NCBI GenBank assembly: GCA_002897735.1
Contig: BDTW01000044.1
Location: forward strand, 1 to 64,000
Source of the DNA: a bacterium BMS3Bbin13
GTDB lineage: Bacteria; Pseudomonadota; Gammaproteobacteria; 21-64-14
DNA length: 64,000 bases
Direction of reading: 5' to 3'
This document shows positions 23,847-34,254 of this stretch, piece after piece (within the stretch, counting starts at the first letter, position 1; the number at the start of each line of letters is the position of its first letter). Made by a program: the position numbers and the translations under genes. The notes beneath the pieces are model-generated. The model ran no database searches. It saw only the letters and a program-made list of their open reading frames with translations, and was not told the origin of the DNA.

Positions 23847-24027
23847 GCCTCGCGCGCCTGCCCTTTTAGGGAACGGAATGTGCGGTCTCCGAGGGCCGGC
23901 GTGCGGCTCCGGGGGGGCGGTCCCGCATGATACGCGATCGCCGGGGCGGGTTCCAGGCGCGCGGGCGCGTGGGTCGGTTGAAATTCGAAGGGCCGGAGTA
24001 GAACAGCGCGTACGTAAAGCTCCAGCC

Positions 24028-24215
24028 CGTAGCCTGGATGCAGCGTAGCGAAATCCGGGGGGCGGCCTCGCATCGGGGTAAAATCCCCGGATTTCGGCCT
24101 TCGGCCTGCGGGGCTACGTGGACATGGTGGGCTGGATGCAGCGTAGCGAAGTCCGGGAATGGTGTGCCACTCTCCCGGATTTCGGCCTGCGGCCTGTATC
24201 CGGGCTACATCGGAT
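24028..24215. repeat. Three family D elements
   Basis: GTAGCCTGGATGCAGCGTAG (24030), CCCGGATTTCGGCCTTCGGC (24089) and GGCTGGATGCAGCGTAGCG (24131) to CCGGGCTACA (24207) form nested direct and inverted copies of family D. Confidence 0.75.
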
Positions 24216-24253
24216 TGGCTCGTTGGTGTAAAACCGTGGTCTGTCCCCTATAT

Positions 24254-24298
24254 TAAAAAAATGCGGCGGGACCCCGGCCGGGCCGGGATACCGCCGCG
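24254..24298 (-). terminator. Rho-independent terminator of the porin gene
   Basis: Reading the reverse strand, GCGGCGG...CCGCCGC with an inner CCCGGCC/GGCCGGG stem is followed by ATTTTTTTAATA. It lies 13 bp after the porin stop. Confidence 0.8.
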
Positions 24299-24310
24299 AA
24301 CGGGCTCACT

Positions 24311-25363
24311 TCAAAACTTCACCTGGGTCCAGAGGCCTACTTCGTTGTAGTTGATGTTGGTGTAGCCTTTGGGCGTGTTGCCGGTCTTCCAGGAACCGTT
24401 GTCCTGCTTCTCGTGCTTGAAGGCCAGCGCCAGGACGACGTTCTTGTAGGCTTGGTACTGTGCGCCGACGTTGAAGTAGTAGTCCGTCAGGCCCGATTGC
24501 AGGTCCTGGCTCGGCTTGGCGTAGTCGAAGCGCGCGAACAGCGTGACGCGGCGCATCGGCGAGACCGAGCCCCACGCCGAGATCCCGTAGCCGCGGTCGC
24601 TGCTCTTGGTCACGCGCTTCCAGTCGTAGGCCTTGAAGTACTCGACACCAACGCGGTAGCCGGGCTGCACGTAGGCGGCGACTAGGTCGAGGCGCTTGGC
24701 GGTGTGGGAGGTCGCGATTCCGCTCGCGTTCTTGCCGAGTTTTCCGACGTAGCCGCCCACGGCGAGGTTCAATCCGGGCATCGGCTCGACGCCGATCCGG
24801 CCCCCGACGTCCACGGTCTTGGTACGCGTCGGGTTGTGGTAACCGCCGCCGTTCACGGCGGAGAACGCGTAATTGAACATGCCGTCCTTGCCGATCAGGT
24901 GCGCGCCCCAGTCTGCGGAGTGGCCGAAACCGAGGCGGTCGATCAGTGTGTTCTCCACGTAGCGGAAGCCGTAGAGACCCTCGTCATAGGGAATCCAGGG
25001 CATGTTCGCAGAGCCCAGGCGCACGGTGGCCAACGGTGAGAACTTCGCCTGGACGTAGGCGGTCTTCACGAAGAGCTGCGTATTTTTGTCGCTGCTGCTG
25101 TAGTTGAAGTCTGTGGTCAGGTGCACGGACCAGATGTCGTTGTAGCGGTGTCCGAGACTGAAATAGAAGCGCTTGACGTCCGCCCCGACCCCGCTGTTCG
25201 AGAGTTCGTTGCCGCCGCCCGTCAGGTGCTTGTAGGTCAGGTCGCCGTACATCTTTCCACCGATCGTGGTCTTGCCGTCCCGGCTGGTGTAGCCGGCCAT
25301 GGCGTTCGTGCTCAAGGCGCCGAGCGCGGCCAGTGTGGCCGCCATCAGGAGTTGCCTGCGCAT
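24311..25363 (-). CDS. Outer-membrane porin, likely phosphate-starvation induced (OprO/OprP-like)
   Basis: 350 residues: signal peptide MRRQLLMAATLAALGALSTN...AMA, then a porin barrel (TTIGGKMYGDLTYKHL, VKRFYFSLGHRYNDIWSVHL, SADWGAHLIGKDG) ending in LWTQVKF with a terminal Phe. The strand pattern resembles phosphate-selective porins O/P. AAAGGAG is 8 bp from the ATG. It is transcribed away from phoB, and a good Pho-box candidate lies about 240 bp upstream, which supports phosphate uptake. Anion specificity is inferred, not visible. Confidence 0.75.
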   Translation of the reverse strand: MRRQLLMAATLAALGALSTNAMAGYTSRDGKTTIGGKMYGDLTYKHLTGGGNELSNSGVGADVKRFYFSLGHRYNDIWSVHLTTDFNYSSSDKNTQLFVKTAYVQAKFSPLATVRLGSANMPWIPYDEGLYGFRYVENTLIDRLGFGHSADWGAHLIGKDGMFNYAFSAVNGGGYHNPTRTKTVDVGGRIGVEPMPGLNLAVGGYVGKLGKNASGIATSHTAKRLDLVAAYVQPGYRVGVEYFKAYDWKRVTKSSDRGYGISAWGSVSPMRRVTLFARFDYAKPSQDLQSGLTDYYFNVGAQYQAYKNVVLALAFKHEKQDNGSWKTGNTPKGYTNINYNEVGLWTQVKF

Positions 25364-25602
25364 GCGAGAAGCTCCTTTTTCTATATGGAAGAACCGGTCT
25401 GAAATGTCGGGCTGTGGTCGATCCCCCACGGCGGGTCCGCGGTGCGGTTGTTCCCCCCGATGGGGCATCGTCCGGGTACCGATCGCCCGGCGGCCGGATC
25501 GTCCGCACCCGGCCGGTTTGGTGTCGCTCCGGATGAGGTGGAACCGCCGCCATGTCGGCTGGCCATGCAGGATGGGGGCGATGTGTTACGGGTTCATGAT
25601 GA

Positions 25603-25624
25603 AACTGTGACAGTTTGATGACCG
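25603..25624 (-). promoter_or_regulatory. Pho box between the porin and phoB
   Basis: Reverse strand: CGGTCATCAAA then CTGTCACAGTT, two 11-bp half-sites close to the PhoB consensus CTGTCATAAAA CTGTCACATTT (about 9 and 10 matches of 11). It sits in the 370-bp divergent gap and could serve the porin and phoBR. Confidence 0.7.
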
Positions 25625-25733
25625 GGTGGCGGTCGGCGTATACGGGCGCTATGGGGTTTGCCGTCGCGGTGTATTACCATGAATGACGATTCTTGTCCGA
25701 CTGCGGTTTTCCGGTTTTGTTAGGGGGTTGAGA

Positions 25734-26432
25734 ATGGGCGCGAGGATACTGATCGTCGAGGACGAGCCTGCGATACGCAACATGGTGCGCTTCGCATTGG
25801 TCCGCGCCGCCTTCGAGGTCGATGAGGCCCCGGACGCCGAGCAGGCGCGCAGTCGCATTCTGGAACAGCCGCCGGACTTGGTGTTGCTCGACTGGATGTT
25901 GCCGGGTGTGAGCGGCATCGATCTCGCGCGGCGCCTGAAGAAGGATCCGCTCACCCGGCACATCCCGATCGTGATGCTCACCGCACGCGGTGAAGAGGAG
26001 GACCGCGTGCGCGGGCTGGAGAGCGGGTCCGACGACTACGTGGTCAAGCCGTTCTCGCCGCGCGAGTTGGTGGCCCGCATCCGCGCGGTGTTGCGCCGCT
26101 CCATGCCGCATCGCGGCGAGGAGGTGGTGGAGGTCCAGGGTCTGGAGGTGGATCAGGCGGCGCACCGCGTCACGGCGGGGGACGAGGAGATCAAGCTCGG
26201 GCGCACCGAGTTCCGGCTGTTGCAGTTTCTCATCACGCACCCGGAGCGGGTGCACAGCCGCGGCCAACTCCTCGACCGGGTGTGGGGTCCTCACGTCGTG
26301 GTCGAGGAGCGCACCGTGGACGTTCATGTGCTGCGCCTGCGCAAGGCGCTGTCCGGCTACGGCTACGACCGGCTCATTCAGACCGTGCGCGGGGCGGGCT
26401 ATCGCTTCTCTGCACGGAGCGACGAGCGTTGA
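25734..26432 (+). CDS. phoB: Phosphate regulon response regulator PhoB
   Basis: 232 residues: receiver domain with phospho-acceptor Asp53 ([10 protein letters not shown]), acidic pocket EDE, Lys105 ([11 protein letters not shown]), and an OmpR/PhoB winged-helix effector ([34 protein letters not shown]). ATG 25734 begins [11 protein letters not shown], the true start; GGGGGT lies ahead of it. It overlaps phoR by 4 bp. Confidence 0.93.
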   Translation: MGARILIVEDEPAIRNMVRFALVRAAFEVDEAPDAEQARSRILEQPPDLVLLDWMLPGVSGIDLARRLKKDPLTRHIPIVMLTARGEEEDRVRGLESGSDDYVVKPFSPRELVARIRAVLRRSMPHRGEEVVEVQGLEVDQAAHRVTAGDEEIKLGRTEFRLLQFLITHPERVHSRGQLLDRVWGPHVVVEERTVDVHVLRLRKALSGYGYDRLIQTVRGAGYRFSARSDER

Positions 26433-27757
26433 TCGACGTCTGGCGCCACGAAATCTGGAAGGCGATCGGTCTGCTCGTCGCGGCGCTGTTACTCGGCGCC
26501 GCCGTCGGGCACATGGCGCTGTTCCTGCTCGGCGCCACCGTGATCTATCTGGCGACCCATCTTTACAACCTGCACCGTCTGGAGCACTGGTTGCGTATCA
26601 GACGGCGCTACCATCCGCCGGACGCCGGGGGGGTGTGGGGCGACGTCTTCCATGAGCTGTACCGGTTGCAGCAACGAAACCGACGGCGCAAGCGCCGCCT
26701 CGCGCAGTTCCTGGATCGCTTTGAACAAGTGTTCGGCGCGCTGCCCGACGCGACGGTGGTCCTGGGTCCCGATCACACCATCCAGTGGGCCAACGAGGCG
26801 GCGGCGCGTCTGCTCAATCTGCGCTGGCCGCAGGATTCCGGGCGGCGCATCCAGAATCTTGTGCGCATTCCGCTGTTCCTGGAATACGTGGAGCGCGGCG
26901 AATACACCGAGCCGCTCGAGATCCCGTCGCCGGCCGACGGCGACGTGCGGCTGTCGCTGCGGTTGATCCCCTACGGGCGTAACCAACTGCTGCTGGTTGC
27001 GCGCGACATGACCCGCATCCACTGCCTGGAGCAGGTGCGCCGCGATTTCGTAGCCAACGTCTCCCATGAGTTGCGCACGCCGCTTACCGTCATGCGCGGC
27101 TACCTGGAGACGATCGAGGGGTCGGGGGACGAGATGCCGGAGGCGTGGTGCGAGCCCGTGGCGGTGATGGGCCAGCAGGTGACGCGTATGCAGCGCATCG
27201 TGGAGGACCTGCTGTTGCTCGCGCGACTGGAGGCGGAGCCCGTCAATGTCGGGGCGCGGGTCGTGAAGGTGGCGCCGATGCTCGCACAGTTGCGCGAGGA
27301 GGCGCGCGTGCTCTCCGGCGCTCGTGCGCACCGGATCGAACTCGAGGCGGACGGGGAGCTTTGTCTGCGCGGCGAGGAACACGTCCTGCGCAGCGCGTTC
27401 GCGAACGTGCTTTTCAATGCGGTGCAGTACACCCCGGAGGGCGGGACGATCCGCATGCGTTGGTACGCGGACGTGGAGGGTGCACACTTCGAAGTCGAGG
27501 ATAACGGTATCGGTGTGCCGCCGGCGCACATCCCGCGGCTCACGGAACGCTTCTACCGCGTGGACAAGGGCCGTTCACGCGCCACCGGCGGTACGGGTCT
27601 GGGGTTGGCCATCGTCAAGCACGCCCTCCACCGCCACGACGGGTGCCTGCGCGTGCGCAGCGAGGTGGGCGTCGGGAGTACTTTCTCCTGCGACTTGCCG
27701 GCCGCGCGGGTCGTGGAGGGCTGCGGGCACATCGAGTCGCTGAGCCCGCCTGCGTAG
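26429..27757 (+). CDS. phoR: Phosphate regulon sensor kinase PhoR
   Basis: 442 residues: two close N-terminal hydrophobic segments ([30 protein letters not shown]), a basic region, a PAS domain (about 98-200), the HisKA phosphorylation site [14 protein letters not shown] with His213, and an ATPase with [12 protein letters not shown] and [14 protein letters not shown]. The TTG start (26429) overlaps the phoB stop as TTGA. It senses Pi through PstSCAB-PhoU and phosphorylates PhoB. Confidence 0.92.
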   Translation: MIDVWRHEIWKAIGLLVAALLLGAAVGHMALFLLGATVIYLATHLYNLHRLEHWLRIRRRYHPPDAGGVWGDVFHELYRLQQRNRRRKRRLAQFLDRFEQVFGALPDATVVLGPDHTIQWANEAAARLLNLRWPQDSGRRIQNLVRIPLFLEYVERGEYTEPLEIPSPADGDVRLSLRLIPYGRNQLLLVARDMTRIHCLEQVRRDFVANVSHELRTPLTVMRGYLETIEGSGDEMPEAWCEPVAVMGQQVTRMQRIVEDLLLLARLEAEPVNVGARVVKVAPMLAQLREEARVLSGARAHRIELEADGELCLRGEEHVLRSAFANVLFNAVQYTPEGGTIRMRWYADVEGAHFEVEDNGIGVPPAHIPRLTERFYRVDKGRSRATGGTGLGLAIVKHALHRHDGCLRVRSEVGVGSTFSCDLPAARVVEGCGHIESLSPPA

Positions 27758-27927
27758 CGGCACGCCGCCGCGTGGGCGGTGATCCCACCGGGGATCGGCC
27801 GAGACCGATTTTAAGTGCCCGCGGCCGTTGCAATAATCCGTTGTCTGCGTGTGGTATTTTGCGGTAAGTGCCTGCGGGAAGGCGGTGTTGTCCGTTCAGT
27901 CCCGTCCGGTCGCGTGCCCGTGCCGCG

Positions 27928-27949
27928 TTGTCATATTACTGTCACATTG
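27928..27949 (+). promoter_or_regulatory. Pho box upstream of pstS
   Basis: TTGTCATATTA then CTGTCACATTG, nearly identical to the PhoB consensus, 117 bp before the pstS ATG. A weak -10 (TACACT, 27956-27961) follows. The rest of the 300-bp phoR-pstS gap shows no gene. Confidence 0.85.
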
Positions 27950-28065
27950 GACCGCTACACTCTGGCACCGTCCGACATCTGGATCGTAGGGCTGGGCATG
28001 GCGCGCGCGAGGACCGGCCGACGACCTGCGATCCACACCTGACGATCATGCCAAGGAGTTTGAAC

Positions 28066-29130
28066 ATGTCGAGACGGTTGAAAGGTCTTTTCCGGGGGGT
28101 TGTCCTGTGTGCGCTGGGAGCGGTGGCCGGTGCGGCGGTGGCGGGAGGGGGAACCGAGATCTCCGGTGCCGGGGCCACCTTCCCCTACCCGATCTATGCG
28201 AAGTGGGCCGAGGCGTACTACAAGGCGACCGGGGTGCGCTTCAACTATCAGTCGATCGGTTCCGGCGGCGGGATCAAGCAGATCAAGGCCCGCACCGTGG
28301 ACTTCGGCGCCTCCGACGCGCCCATGAAGCCCGCGGACCTCGACCGGTACGGGCTGATCCAGTGGCCGCAAATCATGGGCGGCGTGGTGGCGGTGGTGAA
28401 TGTCCCGGGGGTGAAGGCCGGCGAGCTCAAGCTCCCCAATGCCGTGCTCGCCGACATCTTCCTCGGCACGGTCAAGCGATGGAACGACCCGGCGATTCGC
28501 AGCGTCAATGCGGGCGTCGAGTTGCCCGACAAGCCGATCACCGTGGTGCACCGGGCGGACGGCTCCGGCACGACGTTTATCTTCACCAACTACCTCTCCA
28601 AGGTGAGCCCGGCGTGGAAGGCCAAGGTCGGTTTCGGCAAGGCCGTGGCTTGGCCCGCCGGCGTCGGCGGCAAGGGCAACGAGGGCGTGGCCTCCTACGT
28701 GCGGCGCATCCGTTACAGCATCGGCTACGTGGAGTACGCCTACGCGCTGCAGAACCACATGGCGTACGTGCGCCTGCGCAACCGGGCCGGGCGTTATGTC
28801 AGCCCCAACAGCAAGACTTTCCAGGCCGCCGCCGCCAATGCCGACTGGAAGGACGCTCCGGGTTACTACCTGATCCTCACGGATCAGCCGGGCGCCGGGA
28901 GCTGGCCTATCACCGGCGCGAGCTTCATCCTGGTCTACAAGACCCAGTCCAAGCCGGAGGTGGCGCGCCAGGTGTTGAAGTTCTTCGACTGGTCGTACCG
29001 TCACGGCCTGAAGATGGCCGAGCGCCTCGACTACGTCCCCATGCCCGCGAAGGTGGTGCGCATGGTGGAGGGGACCTGGGCCCGGGAGATCAAGGACCGG
29101 TCCGGAAATCCCGTGTGGACGCTACATTGA
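28066..29130 (+). CDS. pstS: Phosphate ABC transporter substrate-binding protein
   Basis: 354 residues: signal peptide ending VAGAAVAGG, then TEISGAGATFPYPIYAKWAE, the standard PstS opening, with the Pi-binding segments SIGSGGGIKQI, FGASDAPM and HRADGSGTTFIFTNYLS. AAGGAG (28053-28058) is 7 bp from the ATG. First gene of the pst operon behind a strong Pho box. Confidence 0.95.
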   Translation: MSRRLKGLFRGVVLCALGAVAGAAVAGGGTEISGAGATFPYPIYAKWAEAYYKATGVRFNYQSIGSGGGIKQIKARTVDFGASDAPMKPADLDRYGLIQWPQIMGGVVAVVNVPGVKAGELKLPNAVLADIFLGTVKRWNDPAIRSVNAGVELPDKPITVVHRADGSGTTFIFTNYLSKVSPAWKAKVGFGKAVAWPAGVGGKGNEGVASYVRRIRYSIGYVEYAYALQNHMAYVRLRNRAGRYVSPNSKTFQAAAANADWKDAPGYYLILTDQPGAGSWPITGASFILVYKTQSKPEVARQVLKFFDWSYRHGLKMAERLDYVPMPAKVVRMVEGTWAREIKDRSGNPVWTLH

Positions 29131-29179
29131 GGCGGCCGGCAGACGGGTTGCGCCCGGCGCGGGGGTCGGCGACGCGCCC

Positions 29180-29330
29180 CGTAGGGCCGGGCTTTGCCCG
29201 GCCGGCGTCGTGCACGTATTGCCGCGATGCAGGGGTGTCCGGTGTCGTCGGCGGGGCGAGCCCCGCCCTACGGAATCCCGCGCAATCGGCGGTTGCGTTG
29301 TAGGGCCGGGCTTGCCCGGCCGGTACCGTT
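29180..29330. repeat. Three family C palindromes between pstS and pstC
   Basis: Units at about 29181, 29249 and 29301 lie in the 320-bp pstS-pstC gap. Hairpins here could stabilise the pstS message and lower expression of the permease genes. Confidence 0.75.
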
Positions 29331-29452
29331 CCGGAGGCATGCGGCGGGTTGATCTCAATAGGATCGGAGCGTTCCCGGGGCGATGTCTTTGTTCATGAAT
29401 TGTTCCCGCGCGCAGGGGCCGGTACCATGGCCCTTGCGCATCGGTTTTCTTG

Positions 29453-30454
29453 ATGCTGGGAGTTTTCGGTAGCCACGTGGATCGGGAGACCCGCGAAATC
29501 GCCTTGCGGGTGGGGAGGACTTCCCGCTCGCGCATCGGTGATGCCCTGTTCGTCCACGTGACGCGCGTGTTCGCGTTGCTGGTGCTGCTTGCGGTCGTCG
29601 GTATCCTGGTGTCACTGACGATCGGCGCCTGGCCGGCGCTGCACAAGTTCGGCTTCGGGTTTCTGGTCAGCTCGCAGTGGAACCCGGTGACCAAGACCTT
29701 CGGCGCCCTGGTGCCGATCTTCGGGACCCTGATCACCTCGTTCATCGCCATGCTGATCGCGATCCCGGTGAGCTTCGGAATCGCGCTGTTTATCACCGAA
29801 CTGGCCCCGGTGTGGCTCAAGCGCCCGGTCGGGACCGCCATCGAACTGCTCGCGGCCATCCCGAGTATCATCTACGGCATGTGGGGGTTGTTCGTCTTCG
29901 CGCCGCTGTTCTCCGCGCACGTGCAGCCTTGGGTCACCGAGCACCTCGGCGGCTGGCCGATCGTCGGGGCGTTGTTCCAGGGTCCGCCGATGGGCATCGG
30001 GATCTTCACGGCGGGGCTGATCCTGGCGATCATGGTCATCCCGTTCATCGCATCGGTGATGCGCGACGTGTTCGAGGTGGTGCCGCCGTTGTTGCGCGAG
30101 TCCGCCTACGGGCTGGGCGCCACGACCTGGGAGGTCGTGCGCGGCGTGGTGCTGCCCTACACCAAGATCGGGGTGATCGGGGGTATCATGCTCGGACTGG
30201 GTCGCGCCCTCGGCGAGACCATGGCGGTGACCTTCGTGATCGGCAACGCCCACAGGATCAGCCCTTCGCTGTTCATGCCGGGCGCGACCATCTCCTCCAT
30301 CCTGGCCAACGAGTTCACGGAGGCCGACGGGCGCATCTATACTTCGTCGCTGCTCGCCGTCGGGCTGATCCTCTTCCTGATCACCTTCATCGTGCTGGCG
30401 CTCGCCAAGCTGCTGTTGCTGCGGCTCACCGCGCAGGAGGGGCGTCGTGCGTAG
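29453..30454 (+). CDS. pstC: Phosphate ABC transporter permease PstC
   Basis: 333 residues with six membrane segments and the PstC signatures [39 protein letters not shown] and [17 protein letters not shown] (EAA-type loop). It forms the Pi channel with PstA. Overlaps pstA by 8 bp. Confidence 0.95.
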   Translation: MLGVFGSHVDRETREIALRVGRTSRSRIGDALFVHVTRVFALLVLLAVVGILVSLTIGAWPALHKFGFGFLVSSQWNPVTKTFGALVPIFGTLITSFIAMLIAIPVSFGIALFITELAPVWLKRPVGTAIELLAAIPSIIYGMWGLFVFAPLFSAHVQPWVTEHLGGWPIVGALFQGPPMGIGIFTAGLILAIMVIPFIASVMRDVFEVVPPLLRESAYGLGATTWEVVRGVVLPYTKIGVIGGIMLGLGRALGETMAVTFVIGNAHRISPSLFMPGATISSILANEFTEADGRIYTSSLLAVGLILFLITFIVLALAKLLLLRLTAQEGRRA

Positions 30455-31310
30455 CTCCGCCGCCGCCACCCGGCTCTATCGGCGCCGGCGGTTCGTCAAC
30501 GCGCTCAATCTCGGGGCCTCGGTGCTCGCCACCGCCTTCGGCCTGTTCTGGCTGGTATGGCTGCTCTGGACCCTGGTCAGTCACGGCTACCAGTGGATCA
30601 ACCTCGATCTCTTCACCCTGCCTACGCCGCCGCCGGGCAGCGCCGGGGGGCTTTCCAACGCCATCGTCGGCAGCCTGATGCTCACGGGCGTCGGCGTGGC
30701 GATCGGCACGCCGGTCGGGGTCCTGGCCGGGACCTATCTTTCGGAATTCGCTCGCGCCTCGCGCCTCGCGTCGGTGGTGCGCTTCGTCAACGACGTATTG
30801 CTGAGCGCCCCTTCGATCCTGATCGGCGTATTCATCTACAATATCGCGGTGGTGACCATGGGGCACTTCTCCGGCTGGGCGGGGGGCTTGGCGCTGGCGC
30901 TGATCGTCATCCCGGTCGTGGTTCGCACCACGGAAGACATGCTGCGCCTGGTGCCGGATAGTCTGCGCGAGGCCGCCGCGGCCCTTGGGGCGCCGCGCTG
31001 GCGGGTGGTGCTCGTGATCGTATACCGGGCCGCCCGGGCTGGTATACTGACCGGCGTCCTTCTGGCCGTGGCGCGCATCAGCGGCGAGACCGCGCCGCTG
31101 CTGTTCACGGCGTTGAACAACCAGTTCTGGAGCACCAACATGGGCCAGCCGATGGCGAATCTGCCCGTGGTGATCTTCCAGTTCGCGATGAGCCCCTACA
31201 AGGACTGGCACCACTTGGCGTGGGCCGGTGCGTTGCTCATCACCTTCACGATCCTGATCCTGAACATCATCGCCCGCATCCTGGTGCGGACACGCAAGAC
31301 GGGGCATTGA
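30447..31310 (+). CDS. pstA: Phosphate ABC transporter permease PstA
   Basis: 287 residues, six membrane segments, with [52 protein letters not shown] (EAA loop) and [18 protein letters not shown] start (30447) overlaps the end of pstC. Partner permease of PstC. Confidence 0.95.
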   Translation: MRSSAAATRLYRRRRFVNALNLGASVLATAFGLFWLVWLLWTLVSHGYQWINLDLFTLPTPPPGSAGGLSNAIVGSLMLTGVGVAIGTPVGVLAGTYLSEFARASRLASVVRFVNDVLLSAPSILIGVFIYNIAVVTMGHFSGWAGGLALALIVIPVVVRTTEDMLRLVPDSLREAAAALGAPRWRVVLVIVYRAARAGILTGVLLAVARISGETAPLLFTALNNQFWSTNMGQPMANLPVVIFQFAMSPYKDWHHLAWAGALLITFTILILNIIARILVRTRKTGH

Positions 31311-31314
31311 GGCC

Positions 31315-32223
31315 ATGGAGCCGGAGACCCTTCTGTCCGCGGATCGCGTCGCGTCCGTAGAGCCCGGCACTGCGTCGGCCGGTGCCGCGCCCGTGCGGGC
31401 GCCGCGCCCGGTGCCGGAAAGGAGCGGCAACGACACTTTGGGGCCGCAGACGGGGCCGGATGCCCGGTCCGACGTGAAGATCCGCGTGCGGGGCCTCAAC
31501 TTCCACTACGGGAAGTTCCAGGCCCTGCACGACATCAGCCTCGAGATCCGCGAGCGCTACGTGACCGCCTTCATCGGCCCGTCCGGGTGCGGCAAGACCA
31601 CGCTGCTGCGCGCATTCAACCGTATCTATGAACTCTATCCCGACCAGCGTGCGAGCGGCGAGGTCATCCTCGACGGGGAAAACATCCTCGATCCGCGCCA
31701 GGACCTGAACCTGCTGCGTGCCCGGATCGGGATGGTGTTCCAGAAGCCGACGCCGTTCCCGATGTCGATCTACGACAACATCGCCTTCGGGGTGCGACTC
31801 TACGAGCGGCTCTCGCGTACCCGGATGGGCGAGCGGGTGGAGTGGGCGTTGCGCAAGGCGGCGCTGTGGGGCGAGGTCAAGGACAAGCTCAAGCAGACCG
31901 GAACCCAGCTCTCGGGCGGCCAGCAGCAGCGCCTGTGCATCGCGCGGGCGATCGCCGTCAAGCCTGAGGTCCTGCTGCTCGACGAGCCGGCCTCGGCCCT
32001 GGACCCGATCTCCACGGCGCACATCGAGGAGTTGCTCGACGAGTTGAAGAAGGACTACACCATCGTCATCGTCACCCACAACATGCAACAGGCGGCCCGC
32101 GTATCGGACTACACGGCCTTCATGTACCTCGGCAAGCTGATCGAGTTCAGCGCGACCGACCGGATCTTCACCAATCCGCAGCGCAAGGAGACCGAGGATT
32201 ACATCAGCGGTCGCTACGGCTGA
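31315..32223 (+). CDS. pstB: Phosphate ABC transporter ATP-binding protein with N-terminal extension
   Basis: 302 residues. Walker [10 protein letters not shown] (88-96), signature LSGGQQQRL, Walker [14 protein letters not shown], and PstB-specific [20 protein letters not shown]. The first ~53 residues (Ala/Pro-rich, no homology) precede the usual PstB start near [13 protein letters not shown]; a GTG at 31474 codes for that Val and could be an internal start. Energises Pi import. Confidence 0.95.
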   Translation: MEPETLLSADRVASVEPGTASAGAAPVRAPRPVPERSGNDTLGPQTGPDARSDVKIRVRGLNFHYGKFQALHDISLEIRERYVTAFIGPSGCGKTTLLRAFNRIYELYPDQRASGEVILDGENILDPRQDLNLLRARIGMVFQKPTPFPMSIYDNIAFGVRLYERLSRTRMGERVEWALRKAALWGEVKDKLKQTGTQLSGGQQQRLCIARAIAVKPEVLLLDEPASALDPISTAHIEELLDELKKDYTIVIVTHNMQQAARVSDYTAFMYLGKLIEFSATDRIFTNPQRKETEDYISGRYG

Positions 32224-32258
32224 GGCGTCTCGGCACACGGACCGGCGATCCCGGCAGG

Positions 32259-33008
32259 ATGGCAACGATGAACAAGATCGAAATCGGTCATCACATCTCC
32301 CAGCAGTTCAACACCGAGCTGGAGGACATCCGGCAGCGCGTGCTGGCGATGGGCGGGCTCGTCGAGCAGCAGATCGGCGACGCGCTGAGCGCCTTGGTGG
32401 ACGCCGACATCCAACTTGCGGAAGTCGTGGTGCGCAGCGACTACAAGGTCAACGCCATGGAGGTCGCGATCGACGAAGAGTGCACCCACATCATCGCGCG
32501 CCGCCAGCCGGCGGCCACCGACCTGCGGCTGGTGGTGGCGGTGATCAAGACCATCACCGACCTCGAGCGCATCGGGGACGAGGCCGAGCGCATCGCGCGC
32601 ATGGCTCTGCGCCTGGCGGAGGCGGGTAACGGCGGGGCGCGCAAGCACTTCACCCAGATCGAATACATGGGCGATCGGGTCCGCAAGATGATGCACGAGG
32701 CGTTGGACGCGTTCGCGCGTACCGACCCCAATGCGGCGGTGGCGGTGTGGCGCAAGGATCAGCGCATCGACGAGGAATACGAGGCGATCATGCGCCAGCT
32801 CATCACCTTCATGATGGAAGACCCGCGCTCGATCCCGGTGGTCCTGGACGTGATGTGGTCGGCGCGCGCCCTGGAGCGTATCGGGGATCGCGCGCGCAAC
32901 ATCTGCGAGTACGTGATCTATCTGGTGCGCGGCAAGGACGTGCGTCACACCAGTCTCGAGCAGATGGAGAAGGAGGCGCGCAAGGGCACCGGCGGCGCGG
33001 GTGCCTGA
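32259..33008 (+). CDS. phoU: Phosphate signalling protein PhoU
   Basis: 249 residues in two PhoU helical bundles, each with the metal-binding pattern: EVAIDEECTHIIARRQPAATDLR...DLERIGDEAERIA and the second WRKDQRIDEEYEAIMRQL...ALERIGDRARNICEYV. PhoU links PstB to PhoR to shut the regulon off when Pi is plentiful. Last gene of the pst operon. Confidence 0.95.
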   Translation: MATMNKIEIGHHISQQFNTELEDIRQRVLAMGGLVEQQIGDALSALVDADIQLAEVVVRSDYKVNAMEVAIDEECTHIIARRQPAATDLRLVVAVIKTITDLERIGDEAERIARMALRLAEAGNGGARKHFTQIEYMGDRVRKMMHEALDAFARTDPNAAVAVWRKDQRIDEEYEAIMRQLITFMMEDPRSIPVVLDVMWSARALERIGDRARNICEYVIYLVRGKDVRHTSLEQMEKEARKGTGGAGA

Positions 33009-33030
33009 GTGCCGGCGGGCGGCTCGAGCG

Positions 33031-33112
33031 TCGTCAGGCGGGCCGAGGCCCGCCCTACAGGGACATCGGTGATCGCTCCACCTGTAGGGCAGGGCTTGCC
33101 CTGCCGACGCCG
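33031..33112. repeat. Two family C palindromes between phoU and modC
   Basis: GGCGGGCCGAGGCCCGCCCTAC at 33037 and GTAGGGCAGGGCTTGCCCTGCC at 33083 separate the convergent phoU and modC genes. Confidence 0.75.
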
Positions 33113-33180
33113 CCGATTTTCGCGATGGCGTCGAAATGAGCTACGGACCCCACGGACCGGCGGGGAATCGGGCTGCGCGG

Positions 33181-34254
33181 TCAGGATAGCGCCACGCTCT
33201 TGACCTGGGCGAAGACCGCTTGGCCGGGGTGCAGGCCGAGGGCGTCGGCGGATCGGCGGGTGACGCGGGCGAGCAGGGCGGCGCCGCCGACGTCGAGACG
33301 CACCATGACCTGCGCGGGGGACTCGGCGGCCAGTTCCGAGACCTGTGCCGGGAGCACGTTGAGGATGCTGGTGCGCCGCGGCGGGTCGAGGGCGATGCTG
33401 ATGTCGCGCGCGAGGATGCGCACGCGCACGCGGGCGCCGATCGGTTCCGGGTGTTGCGCGATCATGAGCCGGCCGCCGGGGAATGCAAGGCCGGTGAGGC
33501 GGTAGTCCGGGTCGTGTTCGGCGATCACCGTATCGAGTACCGCGCCCGCCTGGTCGCCGTGGGCGGTGGGCAGGTCGAGGCGCGCGAGCATCTCGGCGAG
33601 GGCCCCGCAGGCGCGTACCCGCCCATCCTCGATCAGCACCATGCGGTCGGCCAGGCGCGCGACCTCGTCGAGCGAGTGGCTGACCAGCAGTACCGGCAGG
33701 TCGAGGGTGTCGTGCAATCGTTCGAGGTAGGGCAGGATCCGCAGCCGGCCCGCGAGATCGAGCGCGGAGAGCGGTTCGTCGAGCAACAGCAGGCGCGGGG
33801 CGCTCACCAGGGCGCGCGCGATGGCCACGCGCTGGCGCTCGCCTCCGGAGAGCTGATGCGGGCGGCGGGTGAGCAGCCCCTCGAGTTCCAACCACCGGGC
33901 GGCGTGATCCGGATCGACGGTGCGTTCGCGCGGCGGTGCGCGGCGCCAGGCATAGTCGAGGTTGCCGCGCACCGTGCGATGGGGGAACAGGGCGGTCTCC
34001 TGGGAGACGTAGCCCACTGCGCGCCGATGCGTGGGCACGAAGATTCTTCGTGCGCTGTCCTGCCAGGCCAAGCCGGATACCCGCACCACACCCGCGGCGT
34101 CCGGCTCGAGACCGGCGATGGCGCGCAGCAGCGTGGTCTTGCCGGAGCCCGAGGGGCCGAATAGTGCGGTGACGCCGCGCGCGGGCGCATCGAAGCGCGC
34201 CTCCAGGCGGAATCCGGGGCGCTCCAGTCGGAGGTCTACGCGGATCGCGTTCAC
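33181..34254 (-). CDS. modC: Molybdate ABC transporter ATP-binding protein
   Basis: 357 residues: Walker [11 protein letters not shown] (32-41), signature LSGGERQRV, Walker [14 protein letters not shown], then a C-terminal TOBE (Mop) domain ([39 protein letters not shown]). GTG 34254 overlaps the modB stop by 4 bp; the open frame upstream of it is only a shadow of modB. Confidence 0.92.
   Translation of the reverse strand: MNAIRVDLRLERPGFRLEARFDAPARGVTALFGPSGSGKTTLLRAIAGLEPDAAGVVRVSGLAWQDSARRIFVPTHRRAVGYVSQETALFPHRTVRGNLDYAWRRAPPRERTVDPDHAARWLELEGLLTRRPHQLSGGERQRVAIARALVSAPRLLLLDEPLSALDLAGRLRILPYLERLHDTLDLPVLLVSHSLDEVARLADRMVLIEDGRVRACGALAEMLARLDLPTAHGDQAGAVLDTVIAEHDPDYRLTGLAFPGGRLMIAQHPEPIGARVRVRILARDISIALDPPRRTSILNVLPAQVSELAAESPAQVMVRLDVGGAALLARVTRRSADALGLHPGQAVFAQVKSVALS

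Noticed and set aside
21702-23930. A 742-codon forward frame opposite argE and the SH3-domain gene
   Set aside because: Antisense to two recognised genes and starts in repeats.
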